NCBI RefSeq assembly: GCF_028618695.1
Contig: NZ_JAQIVI010000002.1
Location: 1-21,646 of the forward strand
Direction of reading: 5' to 3'
From: Natrinema soli
GTDB taxonomy: Archaea > Halobacteriota > Halobacteria > Halobacteriales > Natrialbaceae
Length of the DNA stretch: 21,646 nt
Shown: piece after piece, positions 1-6,704 of the stretch
Layout of the letters: the number at the start of each line of letters is the position of its first letter
Numbering within the stretch: position 1 is the stretch's first letter
Notes under the pieces: generated by a model
Told to the model about the DNA's origin: nothing
Seen by the model: only the letters and a program-made list of their open reading frames with translations
Databases searched by the model: none
Position numbers and translations under genes: made by a program

Positions 1-91
1 TCTCGTCGAGTCGACCCATTACCGACTCTACTACGTTTATCGGTAAATATTTTCCTTAAACACTATCAATGCATACAGCATTCTGGCGCAG

Positions 92-102
92 TTCATAAAT
101 AG
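92..102 (+). promoter_or_regulatory. TATA-box-like promoter of the toxin-antitoxin pair
   Basis: The string TTCATAAATAG lies about 28 bases before the ATG at 130. That spacing fits a haloarchaeal TATA box driving a transcript with little or no leader. It is the only AT-rich core upstream of the coupled pair. It was assigned from spacing and composition only. Confidence 0.45.
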
Positions 103-129
103 TATGAGGACGTAGTCTGAAATAGAACG

Positions 130-498
130 ATGGCACGAATCACCGGGTCGTATCCAGACGACCTCAACCTCCTCATTGAAGGTGCTGTCGAGGCTGGTGT
201 ATTTGGTGGCAAGAGCGATGCGCTGCGAGAGTTCGTGCGTGAATATTTCGAGGACCATGAAAACGAGCGTATTGCAGCTGCGGTTGCCCTCTACGAACGA
301 GAGCGGATCACGCTCGGTGATGCTGCGAGACTCGCTGATGTCGACCGCTGGACAATGCGTGATATCCTCCGCGAGCACGGCGTCGAACTCCGGCTTGGGC
401 TAGCTGATGAGGAAGATACGGCCTATGAGATAGAGGCAGCGAGTGAACTCGAATTCGGTGATGAAGACTCGGACGACGAGGAGTCACGTGCGAAATGA
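130..498 (+). CDS. UPF0175-like antitoxin with N-terminal DNA-binding region
   Basis: This 122 aa acidic protein is the probable antitoxin of the PIN toxin downstream. Residues 1-35 look like a ribbon-helix-helix type segment (MARITGSYPDDL start). Residues about 48-85 carry the UPF0175 pattern: a helix of the AVALYERERITLGDAARLA type followed by WTMRDILREHGVEL, a helix-turn-helix-like unit. The tail after residue 95 is very acidic, as is usual in haloarchaea. Its last codons overlap the toxin start in an ATGA arrangement (495-498), implying translational coupling. By family analogy it should bind and silence the toxin and repress its own promoter; that is inference. Both ends are intact and the start follows a TATA-like box at normal distance. 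Confidence 0.8.
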   Translation: MARITGSYPDDLNLLIEGAVEAGVFGGKSDALREFVREYFEDHENERIAAAVALYERERITLGDAARLADVDRWTMRDILREHGVELRLGLADEEDTAYEIEAASELEFGDEDSDDEESRAK

Positions 499-1001
499 CA
501 GGTGAGAATATTTCAGCGAACCCGAGCGTCCTGAACACAACTGTCCTCTCGAACTTTGCGTATGTCGACCAGCTGTGGGTGGTTGCAGGGCTCTCTGGAA
601 TCTGCGCGGTTCCAGTCGTTCGCGAGGAACTCGAAAACGGCGTTGATGATCATCCGTATCTCCAGTCAGCACTCGATACACTCGAAGACGAGATTCCAGT
701 CGCAACGATTTCGGACACGGTCGCAAACAGAGAGGCAGTCGTCAGTAGTCATCTCGATCCTGGTGAAGCACAGGCGTTCGCCCTCGCTGACGCACACGAC
801 GGCCGACTGCTAACCGACGACGGGGATGCCCGATCGTTTGCGAAAGAACAGGGCGTGACCGTTGTCGGGTCGGTTGGGGTTCTGTTGGCTGCAATCGATG
901 CTGGGAAGATCGATGAAACGACTGCTGACGAGTGGCTGTCGACATGGATCGATGAAATTGGGTACTATGTCCCGTATCGTACGATCTCGGAATATCGATG
1001 A
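495..1001 (+). CDS. DUF3368-type PIN-domain toxin (VapC-like nuclease)
   Basis: The 168 aa product fits the DUF3368 branch of the PIN ribonuclease fold. The N-terminal strand carries NTTVLSNFA (14-22), where most PIN proteins have Asp at the first position; here it is Asn14. The middle contains the LDPGEAQAFALADAH block with Glu91. The C-terminal half has LLTDDGDARSFA with Asp108, Asp109 and Asp111, then a VVGSVGVLLAA helix typical of DUF3368. Toxins of this class usually cleave RNA with Mg2+. The gene overlaps the antitoxin by 4 bases, so the two are probably made together. The Asn substitution may be a subfamily trait or may weaken metal binding. No frameshift is seen. Confidence 0.8.
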   Translation: MTGENISANPSVLNTTVLSNFAYVDQLWVVAGLSGICAVPVVREELENGVDDHPYLQSALDTLEDEIPVATISDTVANREAVVSSHLDPGEAQAFALADAHDGRLLTDDGDARSFAKEQGVTVVGSVGVLLAAIDAGKIDETTADEWLSTWIDEIGYYVPYRTISEYR

Positions 1002-1093
1002 CGGGCTTGCTCGGAGTTCGAAACGCCTGATGCCCGCTGGGAAGGCTAACCATGCCTACATCTACCACTTCGATCCGTAAGCGATTGATCGGT

Positions 1094-1406
1094 CTATGAC
1101 TGGAGCTGCGTGACAGTCGAGTCGATTTCGCTTTTGGTCGGTTCGCCGGTAAACTCGACAACTCTATCGCCTACACCGAAGGCGTATCTCTGGTAGGAGA
1201 CGTCGACGTGAATCCAGCATTCAATGTCAGCGTCTGTCGCGTTATACTCGCCCTCACTTGCGTTCTCTCCTTGCTTCAGCACATCAAGCAGGTATTCTTC
1301 GATACGCGATGCATTCGAGATTCGCAAGAGATGATCGGCAGCGATGTTGTCCAGCACTTCTGCTTGGGTTCCATATCCCTCGCCTATGAGATAGAACTCG
1401 CCATAG
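1094..1406 (-). pseudogene. Small acidic protein gene, 5' end removed by the IS6-type element
   Basis: An open minus-strand frame runs from the edge of the IS6-type element to a TAG at 1094. The conceptual peptide begins YGEFYLIGEGYGTQAEVLDN and continues about 87 residues beyond the possible GTG start at 1357. It is acidic (E/D rich) with an ECWIHVDVSYQRYAFGVGD segment. The frame meets a stop only inside the IS terminal repeat (TAG, complement of 1416-1418), so the original N-terminus was lost on insertion. I do not recognise the family. A shorter product from GTG 1357 is possible, so expression cannot be excluded. Confidence 0.55.
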
Positions 1407-1962
1407 GGCGCTGTCTAGCCAAAGAGCGAACAGTTCTTAGAGACGGATGCTATGGCCGCCCAAGAACTGTTCACGGTTTCTCTGGAACCGAATCCGCTTG
1501 AGTGTTGGGACGACGAGAGCACCGCGAGCGCCCTCAGAGCACTCGCGGTACGGCTTCACTCGACGGGAATTTCGCTTCGTGAGACGGCCGCCGCGCTAGA
1601 GCAGTTCGGCGTCTCCCGCTCACACCAGGCGGTCTGGCAGTGGGTTCACCGCACTGCGGAGACCGCACCCGACCCGCCGACGGCTTCGCCGTCGCGGGTC
1701 GCAGTCGACGAAACAGCGGTGAAGATCAGCACCGAGCAGCACTGGCTGTACGCTGCGATCGATATCGAGACGAAACTCCTGCTCGGTGCAGTCGTTTCTG
1801 AGCGACGTGGCACCGACCCGGCCGCCGAATTTCTCGGCCAGCTGGCCGAGAAACACGACTTCTCTGAGACGACGTTTCTCGTCGATGGCATGGGCTACTT
1901 GACCGCGCTCGCGCGGTGCGATCTGCGCGGTCACCTCGACTACATCGACCGAAACTTGATCG
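1407..1962 (+). mobile_element. IS6-type element, left part (truncated)
   Basis: The left end is GGCGCTGTCTAG at 1407-1418, which pairs with CTAGACAGTGCC at 11031-11042 with one mismatch. The transposase starts 45 bases inside. Similarity to haloarchaeal IS6-type transposases ends at GATCG (1958-1962); beyond it the sequence is unrelated. The missing C-terminal part lies at 10860-11042 in the same orientation, starting with the same GATCG. Together the pieces make about 734 bp, which would suit a small IS6-type element. Confidence 0.75.
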
Positions 1963-2021
1963 GTGAACGGATAGTTCGCTTCAGATTCGGTGAAAAGAGC
2001 GTCATGTGGATCGGTCGATGA
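1452..2021 (+). pseudogene. IS6-type transposase, N-terminal part
   Basis: Codons 1-170 match the haloarchaeal IS6-type pattern: an N-terminal HTH (ISLRETAAALEQFGVSRSHQ, then VWQWVHR), the first catalytic Asp in RVAVDETAVKI, and the second in FLVDGMGYLTAL. The frame passes YIDRNLI and then enters unrelated DNA, ending at a chance stop at 2021. The third catalytic residue, the Glu of the expected IEKWFHTLK block, is absent here but present at 10860-11042. The product cannot be an active transposase. The frame contains several strong inverted repeats (1521-1549, 1671-1700, 1830-1853). Confidence 0.8.
1830..1853. repeat. Perfect 24-base palindrome inside the IS6-type transposase frame
   Basis: The half-site TTTCTCGGCCAG is followed directly by its exact complement, with no loop. 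In the mRNA it could pair with a neighbouring copy or fold with a minimal loop. It belongs to the set of intragenic inverted repeats seen in all transposase genes of this window. Confidence 0.85.
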
Positions 2022-2102
2022 CACTCTCGAACCGGCCTCCGCTACAGTTTTCGGCGTTTGATTGAGTGTGATAATATGATCAACAAGGCACAACATTCTA
2101 CC

Positions 2103-2135
2103 TTCACAGGGTGAAAACATACAATTCTCTGTGAA
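2103..2135. promoter_or_regulatory. Inverted repeat upstream of the PadR gene, candidate operator
   Basis: TTCACAG (2103-2109) and CTGTGAA (2129-2135) are perfect inverted half-sites 19 bases apart, ending 38 bases before the PadR start. PadR-type regulators commonly repress their own genes through such dyads. The assignment rests on position and symmetry only. Confidence 0.4.
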
Positions 2136-2173
2136 AAGAAGTCAAATGCAGCATCGTTGAATACTCACGTGAG

Positions 2174-2449
2174 ATGGATGACCTCACCGGCTTCCAACGA
2201 GACCTCTTGTACGTGATCACAGGCGCCGACCGCCCGTCCGGCCAAGGTGTCAAGGATGAGATAGAGGAGTACTATGAGAGCGAGATCAATCACGGCCGGC
2301 TGTACCCAAACCTCGACACGCTTGTCAACAAGGAGTTGGTCGAGAAGGGGGAACTCGACCGGCGGACGAACTATTACGCGATCAGCGACGCAGGGGAGCA
2401 AGCGATCCAGGAGAGACGAGAGTGGGAAGATCAGCACGTCGAGTTGTAG
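2174..2449 (+). CDS. PadR-family winged-helix transcriptional regulator
   Basis: This 91 aa single-domain PadR protein covers the whole winged helix: MDDLTGFQRDLLYVI helix 1, a GxxVKDEIEEYY helix, then the PadR signature EINHGRLYPNLDTLVNKELV followed by the wing RRTNYYAISDAGEQAI. The C-terminal EWEDQHVEL is shared with the second PadR at 17441-17728 (DWEDQYVGEL), so the two are related. The length is normal for haloarchaeal PadR proteins. It stands alone between an IS fragment and a small gene in the same orientation, with a dyad upstream. Its target is unknown; autoregulation is likely by family habit. The start was chosen because it matches the second copy's MYDLTGFQRD start. Confidence 0.88.
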   Translation: MDDLTGFQRDLLYVITGADRPSGQGVKDEIEEYYESEINHGRLYPNLDTLVNKELVEKGELDRRTNYYAISDAGEQAIQERREWEDQHVEL

Positions 2450-2508
2450 TGTATCCATATTCATTCGTTCGAGAGCGTTGGAAATTCCGACCGTTTTGCC
2501 AACGAGAA

Positions 2509-2518
2509 GGCTTATACT
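2509..2518 (+). promoter_or_regulatory. TATA box of the small conserved gene
   Basis: GGCTTATACT preceded by GAGAA lies about 24 bases before ATG 2542. This is standard spacing for a leaderless haloarchaeal transcript and supports 2542 as the start. Confidence 0.45.
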
Positions 2519-2541
2519 GGCAAAGTTGAGTCTCCCACTGT

Positions 2542-2847
2542 ATGCCAAGTGAGACAACGATGACAAATATCGTTACAGTAATCGGTCGTGGAGTGCCATC
2601 CAACTACGAAATTAGCGTCGATGGCGATATCGAACCAGTTGAGACTGACTCGCTCAAGGAGACTACAGTGGTCTCGGAACATGCTGTCGAGGGGACGATC
2701 GAAACCGGCGTCCATCGGTTCCAGTTTTCTGGGGAACTAGCGAATGTCCATGTTCTCGATTGGAACGGAACTCCAGCATCTGAATCACCGAGCACACCGG
2801 AAGTCCACATCGATTACAACGTCCCCGTCCGGAAGAACAACAGCTAG
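2542..2847 (+). CDS. Conserved haloarchaeal hypothetical protein
   Basis: This is a small acidic protein of 101 aa, or 95 aa if the second ATG at 2560 is used. It begins with a beta-rich stretch (NIVTVIGRGVPSNYEISVDG) and alternates strands to the end (GVHRFQFSGELANVHVLDWNG, EVHIDYNVPVR). There is no signal peptide, membrane segment or cysteine motif. I recall similar stand-alone small proteins in other haloarchaea but no assigned function. A TATA box at 2509-2518 favours the first ATG as a leaderless start, while the second ATG matches where conserved sequence seems to begin. The all-beta pattern suggests a compact sandwich-like domain; that is inference. Confidence 0.7.
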   Translation: MPSETTMTNIVTVIGRGVPSNYEISVDGDIEPVETDSLKETTVVSEHAVEGTIETGVHRFQFSGELANVHVLDWNGTPASESPSTPEVHIDYNVPVRKNNS

Positions 2848-3416
2848 ACCGGCAATGCGATCTCGGTTCACGAACTTTCTACAATCACGGTCGTGGATCA
2901 GCTGTTATTGTTGGTTTCGAGCTTGAACTGGTCGTCTTCAGCGACAGCGTTGAGAACGAGACTCGTATTTGACTGGTTGATGTCTGGATCTGTGATCAGG
3001 GCTTTGATACAAGCCAACACTCGTATTCGGAATCGGAAGTCGAACAGGTGACTGAAGAATTAGAACTGAAGGTCCGTCTCGACGGGATTGAACTCTCTAA
3101 CGTTCGCCCTCTGGTAACATCGTTATCACCTACCCATACAGCCAATAGAGTTATTGGAAAACGGACTCAAGATGATGATGGCGAGGGGAAAGGACCAGGT
3201 CGTTTACCCACAACCAGTCCATTCCGAGACATCAGTACCTCGCCTTCCAAGATCGGACCAGCGTGATGTCAAAGGTTGTAGCCAACTTGTCAAACACACC
3301 GATCTCGGACCAACCCCTGTGATACGTCACAAAGGGGATGGGGGCTCAACGCTGGCCTCTGGCTGGCGTTTCTGCGATGCGTGAGTTTAGACGGGGGGCC
3401 GCAGCCAACGTCGGCG
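2848..3416. other. Decayed intergenic region, no confident gene
   Basis: Two stretches look like worn coding DNA. On the plus strand, codons from about 2983 read GFDTSQHSYSESEVEQVTEE and continue to 3266 with declining quality. On the minus strand, about 2905-3050 ends with KALITDPDINQSNTSLVLNA and KLETNNNS before a stop. Neither has a convincing start or a family I recognise, and they overlap. I treat the region as remnants. Confidence 0.4.
3314..3337. terminator. GC hairpin, possible terminator
   Basis: CCCCTGTGA and TCACAaaGGGG form a 9-bp stem with a 4-base loop (TACG) and a 2-base bulge. No T-run follows directly, so a terminator role is only a guess. Confidence 0.3.
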
Positions 3417-3596
3417 ATGCCTCTCACCACTCAACAGAAAGATCTCCTAATTGCCGTCGCACTAACCGAGTTCTCAGTCCACTACGAAGACGGCGATCCC
3501 GAACTCGCCGAGTACGCCTGGCAGCTGACCGCCGATCACCTCATCGATCACGACGGCGGGCCTGCCGAGGCCGTCGACGACCTCAAGATTGGATAG
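3417..3596 (+). CDS. Small conserved hypothetical protein (59 aa)
   Basis: The protein starts MPLTTQQKDLLIAVALTEFS and ends with AEAVDDLKIG. It is acidic and helical, with TEFSVHYEDGDPELAEYAWQ in the middle, and codon use is normal for the GC-rich neighbours. A GTG at 3381 would add 12 residues (SLDGGPQPTSA) that do not look like the rest, so the ATG was preferred. There are no motifs, cysteines or membrane segments. The gene stands alone between decayed DNA and an IS5 relic. I do not recognise a function. Confidence 0.55.
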   Translation: MPLTTQQKDLLIAVALTEFSVHYEDGDPELAEYAWQLTADHLIDHDGGPAEAVDDLKIG

Positions 3597-3841
3597 CTCT
3601 CGCTCAGCGTTTAATCGCCTCGAGAGGACCTCAAAAGGCCGCCCGGATAGGCACAGGGGGATGCCGCCGGGCGGAATAGAGAGAAGGTCCAATGGGGTTC
3701 GGTGGTGATTGGATCGTGTCGCGCAGGAGAACGCGACAGTGAATATGCTCGTCCTGTCCTATTTCAATCTTGCTCCGATTCCAACTGTGTTGAAACGGCT
3801 GTGTTGAATCACTAGACGGCGGCAGAATGGGTCGCTAAATC

Positions 3842-3973
3842 GAAGGTCTTGAAGCGGGAGACTTCAGTTGTTCATGTCCCAAATCTCCCGCTTCGTTGGG
3901 GCAGTTGTGCTGATTGCTCAAAACGTTACTGGCGATGGAGACGAATCCGCCGCCCCGAAAGGTGGCGGCGGAT
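3842..3973 (+). mobile_element. IS5-family relic (left end and transposase N-terminus)
   Basis: From ATG 3874 the frame reads MSQISRFVGAVVLIAQNV then GDGDESAAPKGGGG, the characteristic start of haloarchaeal IS5-type transposases. Similarity stops after GGGG at about 3973 and the DDE core is missing. The upstream GAAGGTCTTGAAGCGGGAG is probably part of the left end. An 11-bp perfect inverted repeat (GAAGCGGGAGA 3851-3861, TCTCCCGCTTC 3884-3894) places the start codon in its loop. A second 10-bp repeat lies at 3945-3973. Confidence 0.65.
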
Positions 3974-4050
3974 CACTCCTGTGGTTTGCTGAGAGTGAGC
4001 ATCTCACCGTCGCATTCTGTACACTCCACCGGCTGGTGGTCTGCCGTCAT
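3973..4050 (-). pseudogene. Zinc-finger protein fragment ending at the IS5 relic
   Basis: A 25-codon frame reads MTADHQPVECTECDGEMLTL and ends at the IS5 relic boundary. The CTEC pair looks like half of a zinc ribbon. Its second cysteine pair would lie beyond the IS junction, so it was probably truncated there. The frame stays open upstream of this ATG, but that extension (proline- and leucine-rich) does not look coding. Confidence 0.35.
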
Positions 4051-4053
4051 TCT

Positions 4054-4272
4054 ATGACACGCTCGGAAGAGCGTAATCGGATCAGGAAGGCGTTGCGGCC
4101 GGTAAAGCGCCGGGCACGGCCAAATGGGTGAAGCCGTGGAGAGCGGCAGCGACGGGAGGAAGAGGAGGTTGCCGAACTGTACGAGCAATTGGGGAGGTGT
4201 CGGGGCCGGTTTGTGCAGCGGAAGCAGAATCTCAAGGACAAACGCGATGAACAGCGCCACGAGAAGGGGTAA
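4054..4272 (+). pseudogene. Arg/Glu-rich coiled-coil fragment with an in-frame stop
   Basis: From ATG 4054 the frame gives MTRSEERNRIRKALRPVKRR, meets TGA at 4129-4131, and continues in the same frame with RREEEEVAELYEQLGRC and RFVQRKQNLKDKRDEQR to TAA at 4270-4272. Both halves are charged and helix-forming, so it looks like one gene of about 71 codons broken by a stop. It is divergent from the zinc-finger fragment with only 3 bases between the two ATGs. Function is unknown. Confidence 0.35.
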
Positions 4273-4341
4273 ATAGTTTCGACTACCGAATCAAGATCGT
4301 CCGGAAAACATACTGGTCCGAAAAGTTGTCCATGGCGAAGG

Positions 4342-4614
4342 CTAAGATTTTGGGCAATCTCCCTGCAAATCCCGCCCAGTCGCATACGGGGCATGCGGCT
4401 GGCTGACACCGTCGCTGTATTCGACCAGTCCGTCGCACCAGAGGCAAACGCTAAACGAGAGTGGATTCCCTAACGAATCGTAACTCGACCTGAAGATGGG
4501 TGTCTCCTCGTGGCAGTGGGGGCAGGAGAGCAGTTCGGCACCCTGGTCCAACATCTGTTTCCCGACCCCGTGGTTGAGGTTGCACCACCGGACCACGTTT
4601 TGAACGAGCCCCAT
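4342..4614 (-). CDS. Small zinc-ribbon protein (90 aa)
   Basis: A four-cysteine ribbon is clear: LLSCPHCHEETPIFR with Cys31/Cys34 and SVCLWCDGLVEY with Cys57/Cys60, 22 residues between the pairs. Haloarchaea have many such small CPxC proteins, mostly without known roles; a nucleic-acid or protein contact is possible. The upstream part (LVQNVVRWCNLNHGVGKQ) may or may not be translated; an alternative ATG at 4554 gives MLDQGAELLSCPHC. The IS4 element lies just upstream, so the native promoter may be displaced. The tail after the ribbon is polar and looks non-domain. Confidence 0.55.
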   Translation of the reverse strand: MGLVQNVVRWCNLNHGVGKQMLDQGAELLSCPHCHEETPIFRSSYDSLGNPLSFSVCLWCDGLVEYSDGVSQPHAPYATGRDLQGDCPKS

Positions 4615-4685
4615 GAGCCCTCACTCAATACTGTGCCATTTCGAGTACTTAAATCCGATCTCAGCCCGTTAGATTGAGAGAGACG

Positions 4686-5888
4686 ATGACAGAAGCAGTT
4701 CATTCTCGGACACAGCGTTCTTCGCGTCAGACCCTATCCGAGGAGTACAGTCAGTCACCAACGACCGCGAGCGAATTTTACTCGCTGCTCGACGAAGTCG
4801 ACAGCGAGTTCATCGCCGACCAATTCGAGATCGGCAGGTACACTGCCAAGCACGACTTTGAGAATCATCTCAAGATCGGTGTCTTCGAAGGGATTCACCC
4901 GTCTGACTCACTCGCTGAACTGGCCGAGAAGACGGCCACGCATAAGCAACTGGAAGAAATGGCTGCTTCGACGTTCTCCCGGCATACGAACGACCGCGAC
5001 TATCGCGCGGTCGTTCGTGTCCTCTTTGAGCTACTTCATTCACCGCAGCTGTATCACCAGCGTAGTGTCCAGCGCAAGCGGTTGGAATGGCTCGATCGAG
5101 CAGTCGTCGCTATCGATGGAACAAATCTAGCTCTCACTAGATCAGTTACTATTCCGAGTGAGCTTGATGATGACGAGGTCATTGACGAGATTAAACCAGG
5201 TAACCGGGGCCTCAAATTCAATCTCGCTGCACGTGTGGACGGACACGCCAAGCAGCCTCTTGGCGTGTCCGTCACAGCGGGTGAGACACGTGAACCAACC
5301 CAGTTCGATCATCTCCAAGACGACGTCGAGGTCTTCGCAGACCTCGACTCGCCGATTCACGTGTTCGATCGTGGCTATCTCGATTATAACCGCTTCTGTG
5401 CGTTGAAAGAGCGGGAAAAGGCCTTCGTGTGTTTGTTGCAATCAGATTCTCGGGTCGATGTCCTGGAGCGAATCCAGGACATCGACATTACTGACGAAGC
5501 AGGAACGCGCCACGTACGTGACGAGCTGATTGAACTCGCCGAGACCGGCGAAGCGTTTCGACGGATCCTGTTTGAGGACGTGGACGGAGAGGAGATAGCG
5601 TATCTAACAACACTCTCTTCTGCAAATTACGATCCCATAGATGTGATGAATATCTACACGCTTCGGACATTGATCGAGATTCTGTTCCGAGAGTTGAAGC
5701 AGTATACGAACATCGAGAATTTCCACTCACAATCGGTGAACGGCGTGTTGTTCGAGTTGTTCTGTACATTGATTGGTTACGTCCTGATCGAATGGTTCCG
5801 GCACTGCCACCCCCTTCGGGGTGGCGTGCCGGAAGCGATCCGTCTCATCCGTACACGCTGGAATCAGTCGCTTCCCGTGTACGGGTGA
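4686..5888 (+). CDS. IS4-family transposase (haloarchaeal type)
   Basis: This is an intact 400 aa DDE transposase counted from ATG 4686 (an in-frame TTG lies 12 bases earlier). Catalytic residues are visible: Asp144 in AVVAIDGTNLA, Asp228 in HVFDRGYLDYNRF, and the IS4 signature Y-x2-R-x3-E-x6-K as IYTLRTLIEILFRELKQY (Tyr324, Arg327, Glu331, Lys338). The C-terminus HPLRGGVPEAIRLIRTRWNQ is typical of the haloarchaeal branch. Length is normal and nothing is broken, so the element may be active. I could not delimit its ends or a target duplication. The reading frame holds at least six strong inverted repeats (4780-4809, 4986-5018, 5238-5273, 5325-5348, 5455-5485, 5797-5831). Confidence 0.9.
   Translation: MTEAVHSRTQRSSRQTLSEEYSQSPTTASEFYSLLDEVDSEFIADQFEIGRYTAKHDFENHLKIGVFEGIHPSDSLAELAEKTATHKQLEEMAASTFSRHTNDRDYRAVVRVLFELLHSPQLYHQRSVQRKRLEWLDRAVVAIDGTNLALTRSVTIPSELDDDEVIDEIKPGNRGLKFNLAARVDGHAKQPLGVSVTAGETREPTQFDHLQDDVEVFADLDSPIHVFDRGYLDYNRFCALKEREKAFVCLLQSDSRVDVLERIQDIDITDEAGTRHVRDELIELAETGEAFRRILFEDVDGEEIAYLTTLSSANYDPIDVMNIYTLRTLIEILFRELKQYTNIENFHSQSVNGVLFELFCTLIGYVLIEWFRHCHPLRGGVPEAIRLIRTRWNQSLPVYG
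4986..5018. repeat. 13-bp perfect inverted repeat in the IS4 transposase gene
   Basis: ACGAACGACCGCG (4986-4998) pairs exactly with CGCGGTCGTTCGT (5006-5018) across a 7-base loop. Confidence 0.9.
5238..5273. repeat. 15-bp perfect inverted repeat in the IS4 transposase gene
   Basis: GACGGACACGCCAAG (5238-5252) and CTTGGCGTGTCCGTC (5259-5273) pair exactly with a 6-base loop. It encodes a region between the first and second catalytic Asp, so it is not a terminal IS feature. Confidence 0.92.
5455..5485. repeat. 13-bp perfect inverted repeat in the IS4 transposase gene
   Basis: TCGATGTCCTGGA (5455-5467) and TCCAGGACATCGA (5473-5485) pair exactly around a 5-base loop. Confidence 0.92.
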
Positions 5889-5905
5889 CTCACTCAAGAC
5901 TCCAT

Positions 5906-5937
5906 GAGAGCGCCGCCGCAGGAGCGGCGGCACTCTC
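5906..5937. terminator. GC-rich hairpin downstream of the IS4 transposase
   Basis: GAGAG, a mismatch, then GCCGCCGC pairs with GCGGCGGC, mismatch, CTCTC around a 4-base loop, 17 bases after the stop codon. It could end or stabilise the transposase transcript; archaeal terminators usually need a T-run, which is absent. Confidence 0.4.
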
Positions 5938-5980
5938 CAGAGGAGGAGAGTCACGCATAATTGAAACTGAACCTAGAGAA

Positions 5981-6124
5981 TTACGGCTGGTTGAGTACAT
6001 CTGCAGCAGGTTCCTTCAGCATTGACCGCTTCGTGATCTGATGAATCACAGCCTCTCGTGTCGTCGATCGCTCAGTAGTCTTATCAAGTCGAAACAGGAC
6101 AGACTCAATATAGGTCGTACTCAT
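5981..6124 (-). CDS. 47 aa hypothetical protein
   Basis: The minus-strand ORF starts MSTTYIESVLFRLDKTTERS and ends KEPAADVLNQP. It is too short for routine gene calling, but support comes from a second copy of its N-terminus (SVLFRADKVTEQPTN) at 10781-10859, where the DNA is also similar over about 40 bases. Both copies are on the minus strand. No motif is recognised; it is basic and probably helical. It lies between the IS4 element and the minus-strand cassette that ends at 6383. It may be a small gene or part of a mobile element. Confidence 0.4.
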   Translation of the reverse strand: MSTTYIESVLFRLDKTTERSTTREAVIHQITKRSMLKEPAADVLNQP

Positions 6125-6382
6125 CCGTAGATCTTTGGGTAGTGTTACCAGTTAACGCGATCATGGTACAAATAATCGGCAGAATTTGTCATCACTACCC
6201 TACTTGCAGAGGTAGAAAAGAGACTGTGGTCAGCGTTGTACGCCAACTAACTCAGGCATTCTGGAGCCAGCAAGAGACCAGTAGTGGGAGACGATCGTAG
6301 TTTCGGATGGATAGACACCGGGTGTCACGCTACAGGTCCAGTGGATCGTCGGTCAGTACGACAGCTTTCCCGTCGAGGACTG
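6125..6382. other. Intergenic region without recognisable gene
   Basis: No credible ORF, hairpin or repeat was seen. It separates the cassette's 3' end from the 47 aa ORF. It contains the AT-richer stretch around 6165-6235 but no convincing TATA box. Confidence 0.4.
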
Positions 6383-6700
6383 TCATTCGTGACGCGAGGC
6401 TGTCGTCATCTCAGCCGAGGTAATCTGATCAATGAACTTCTCAATGACTGAGCTCGCCTCATTCTCTGGATCATCAGTAGTGGTGTGACGAGGCAGTTCA
6501 TAGACCGTAATCTCGGCACCACTGAGAGTTGTGAGGGTTCCCTCGTTGCTCTCGAGACTGAGGATCGCTGTCTTGAAGATAACGAGAGTACGCGTCTCAG
6601 TGACATCTAAATACTGGATATTTAGGGATTCTAAAGCCGAGAGGAGATCGATTGGAGGCGAAAAAGTGTATTGTTGTGAGACGTCTAAACTATCATCCAT
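6383..6700 (-). CDS. Hypothetical protein, last gene of the minus-strand cassette
   Basis: The 105 aa acidic protein begins MDDSLDVSQQYTFSPPIDLL. The ATG at 6700 lies 4 bases after the stop of the large upstream gene, which fits operon coupling better than the in-frame ATG at 6736 inside that gene. The sequence alternates strand and helix (IQYLDVTETRTLVIFKTAIL, TTLSGAEITVYELPR) and ends in a polar tail. No cysteine motif, signal or membrane segment is present. I do not recognise the family; position suggests co-expression with the large winged-helix protein. Confidence 0.6.
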   Translation of the reverse strand: MDDSLDVSQQYTFSPPIDLLSALESLNIQYLDVTETRTLVIFKTAILSLESNEGTLTTLSGAEITVYELPRHTTTDDPENEASSVIEKFIDQITSAEMTTASRHE

Positions 6701-6704
6701 TGAT

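Noticed and set aside
37..378. Minus-strand 113-codon frame over the antitoxin gene
   Set aside because: It lies opposite a clear antitoxin and its composition is not halophilic.
1620..2120. Minus-strand 166-codon frame opposite the IS6-type fragment
   Set aside because: It is the antisense shadow of a recognisable transposase frame and has no family pattern of its own.
4047..4409. Minus-strand 120-codon frame
   Set aside because: Basic, Ser/Arg-rich low-complexity translation overlapping better supported fragments on both strands.
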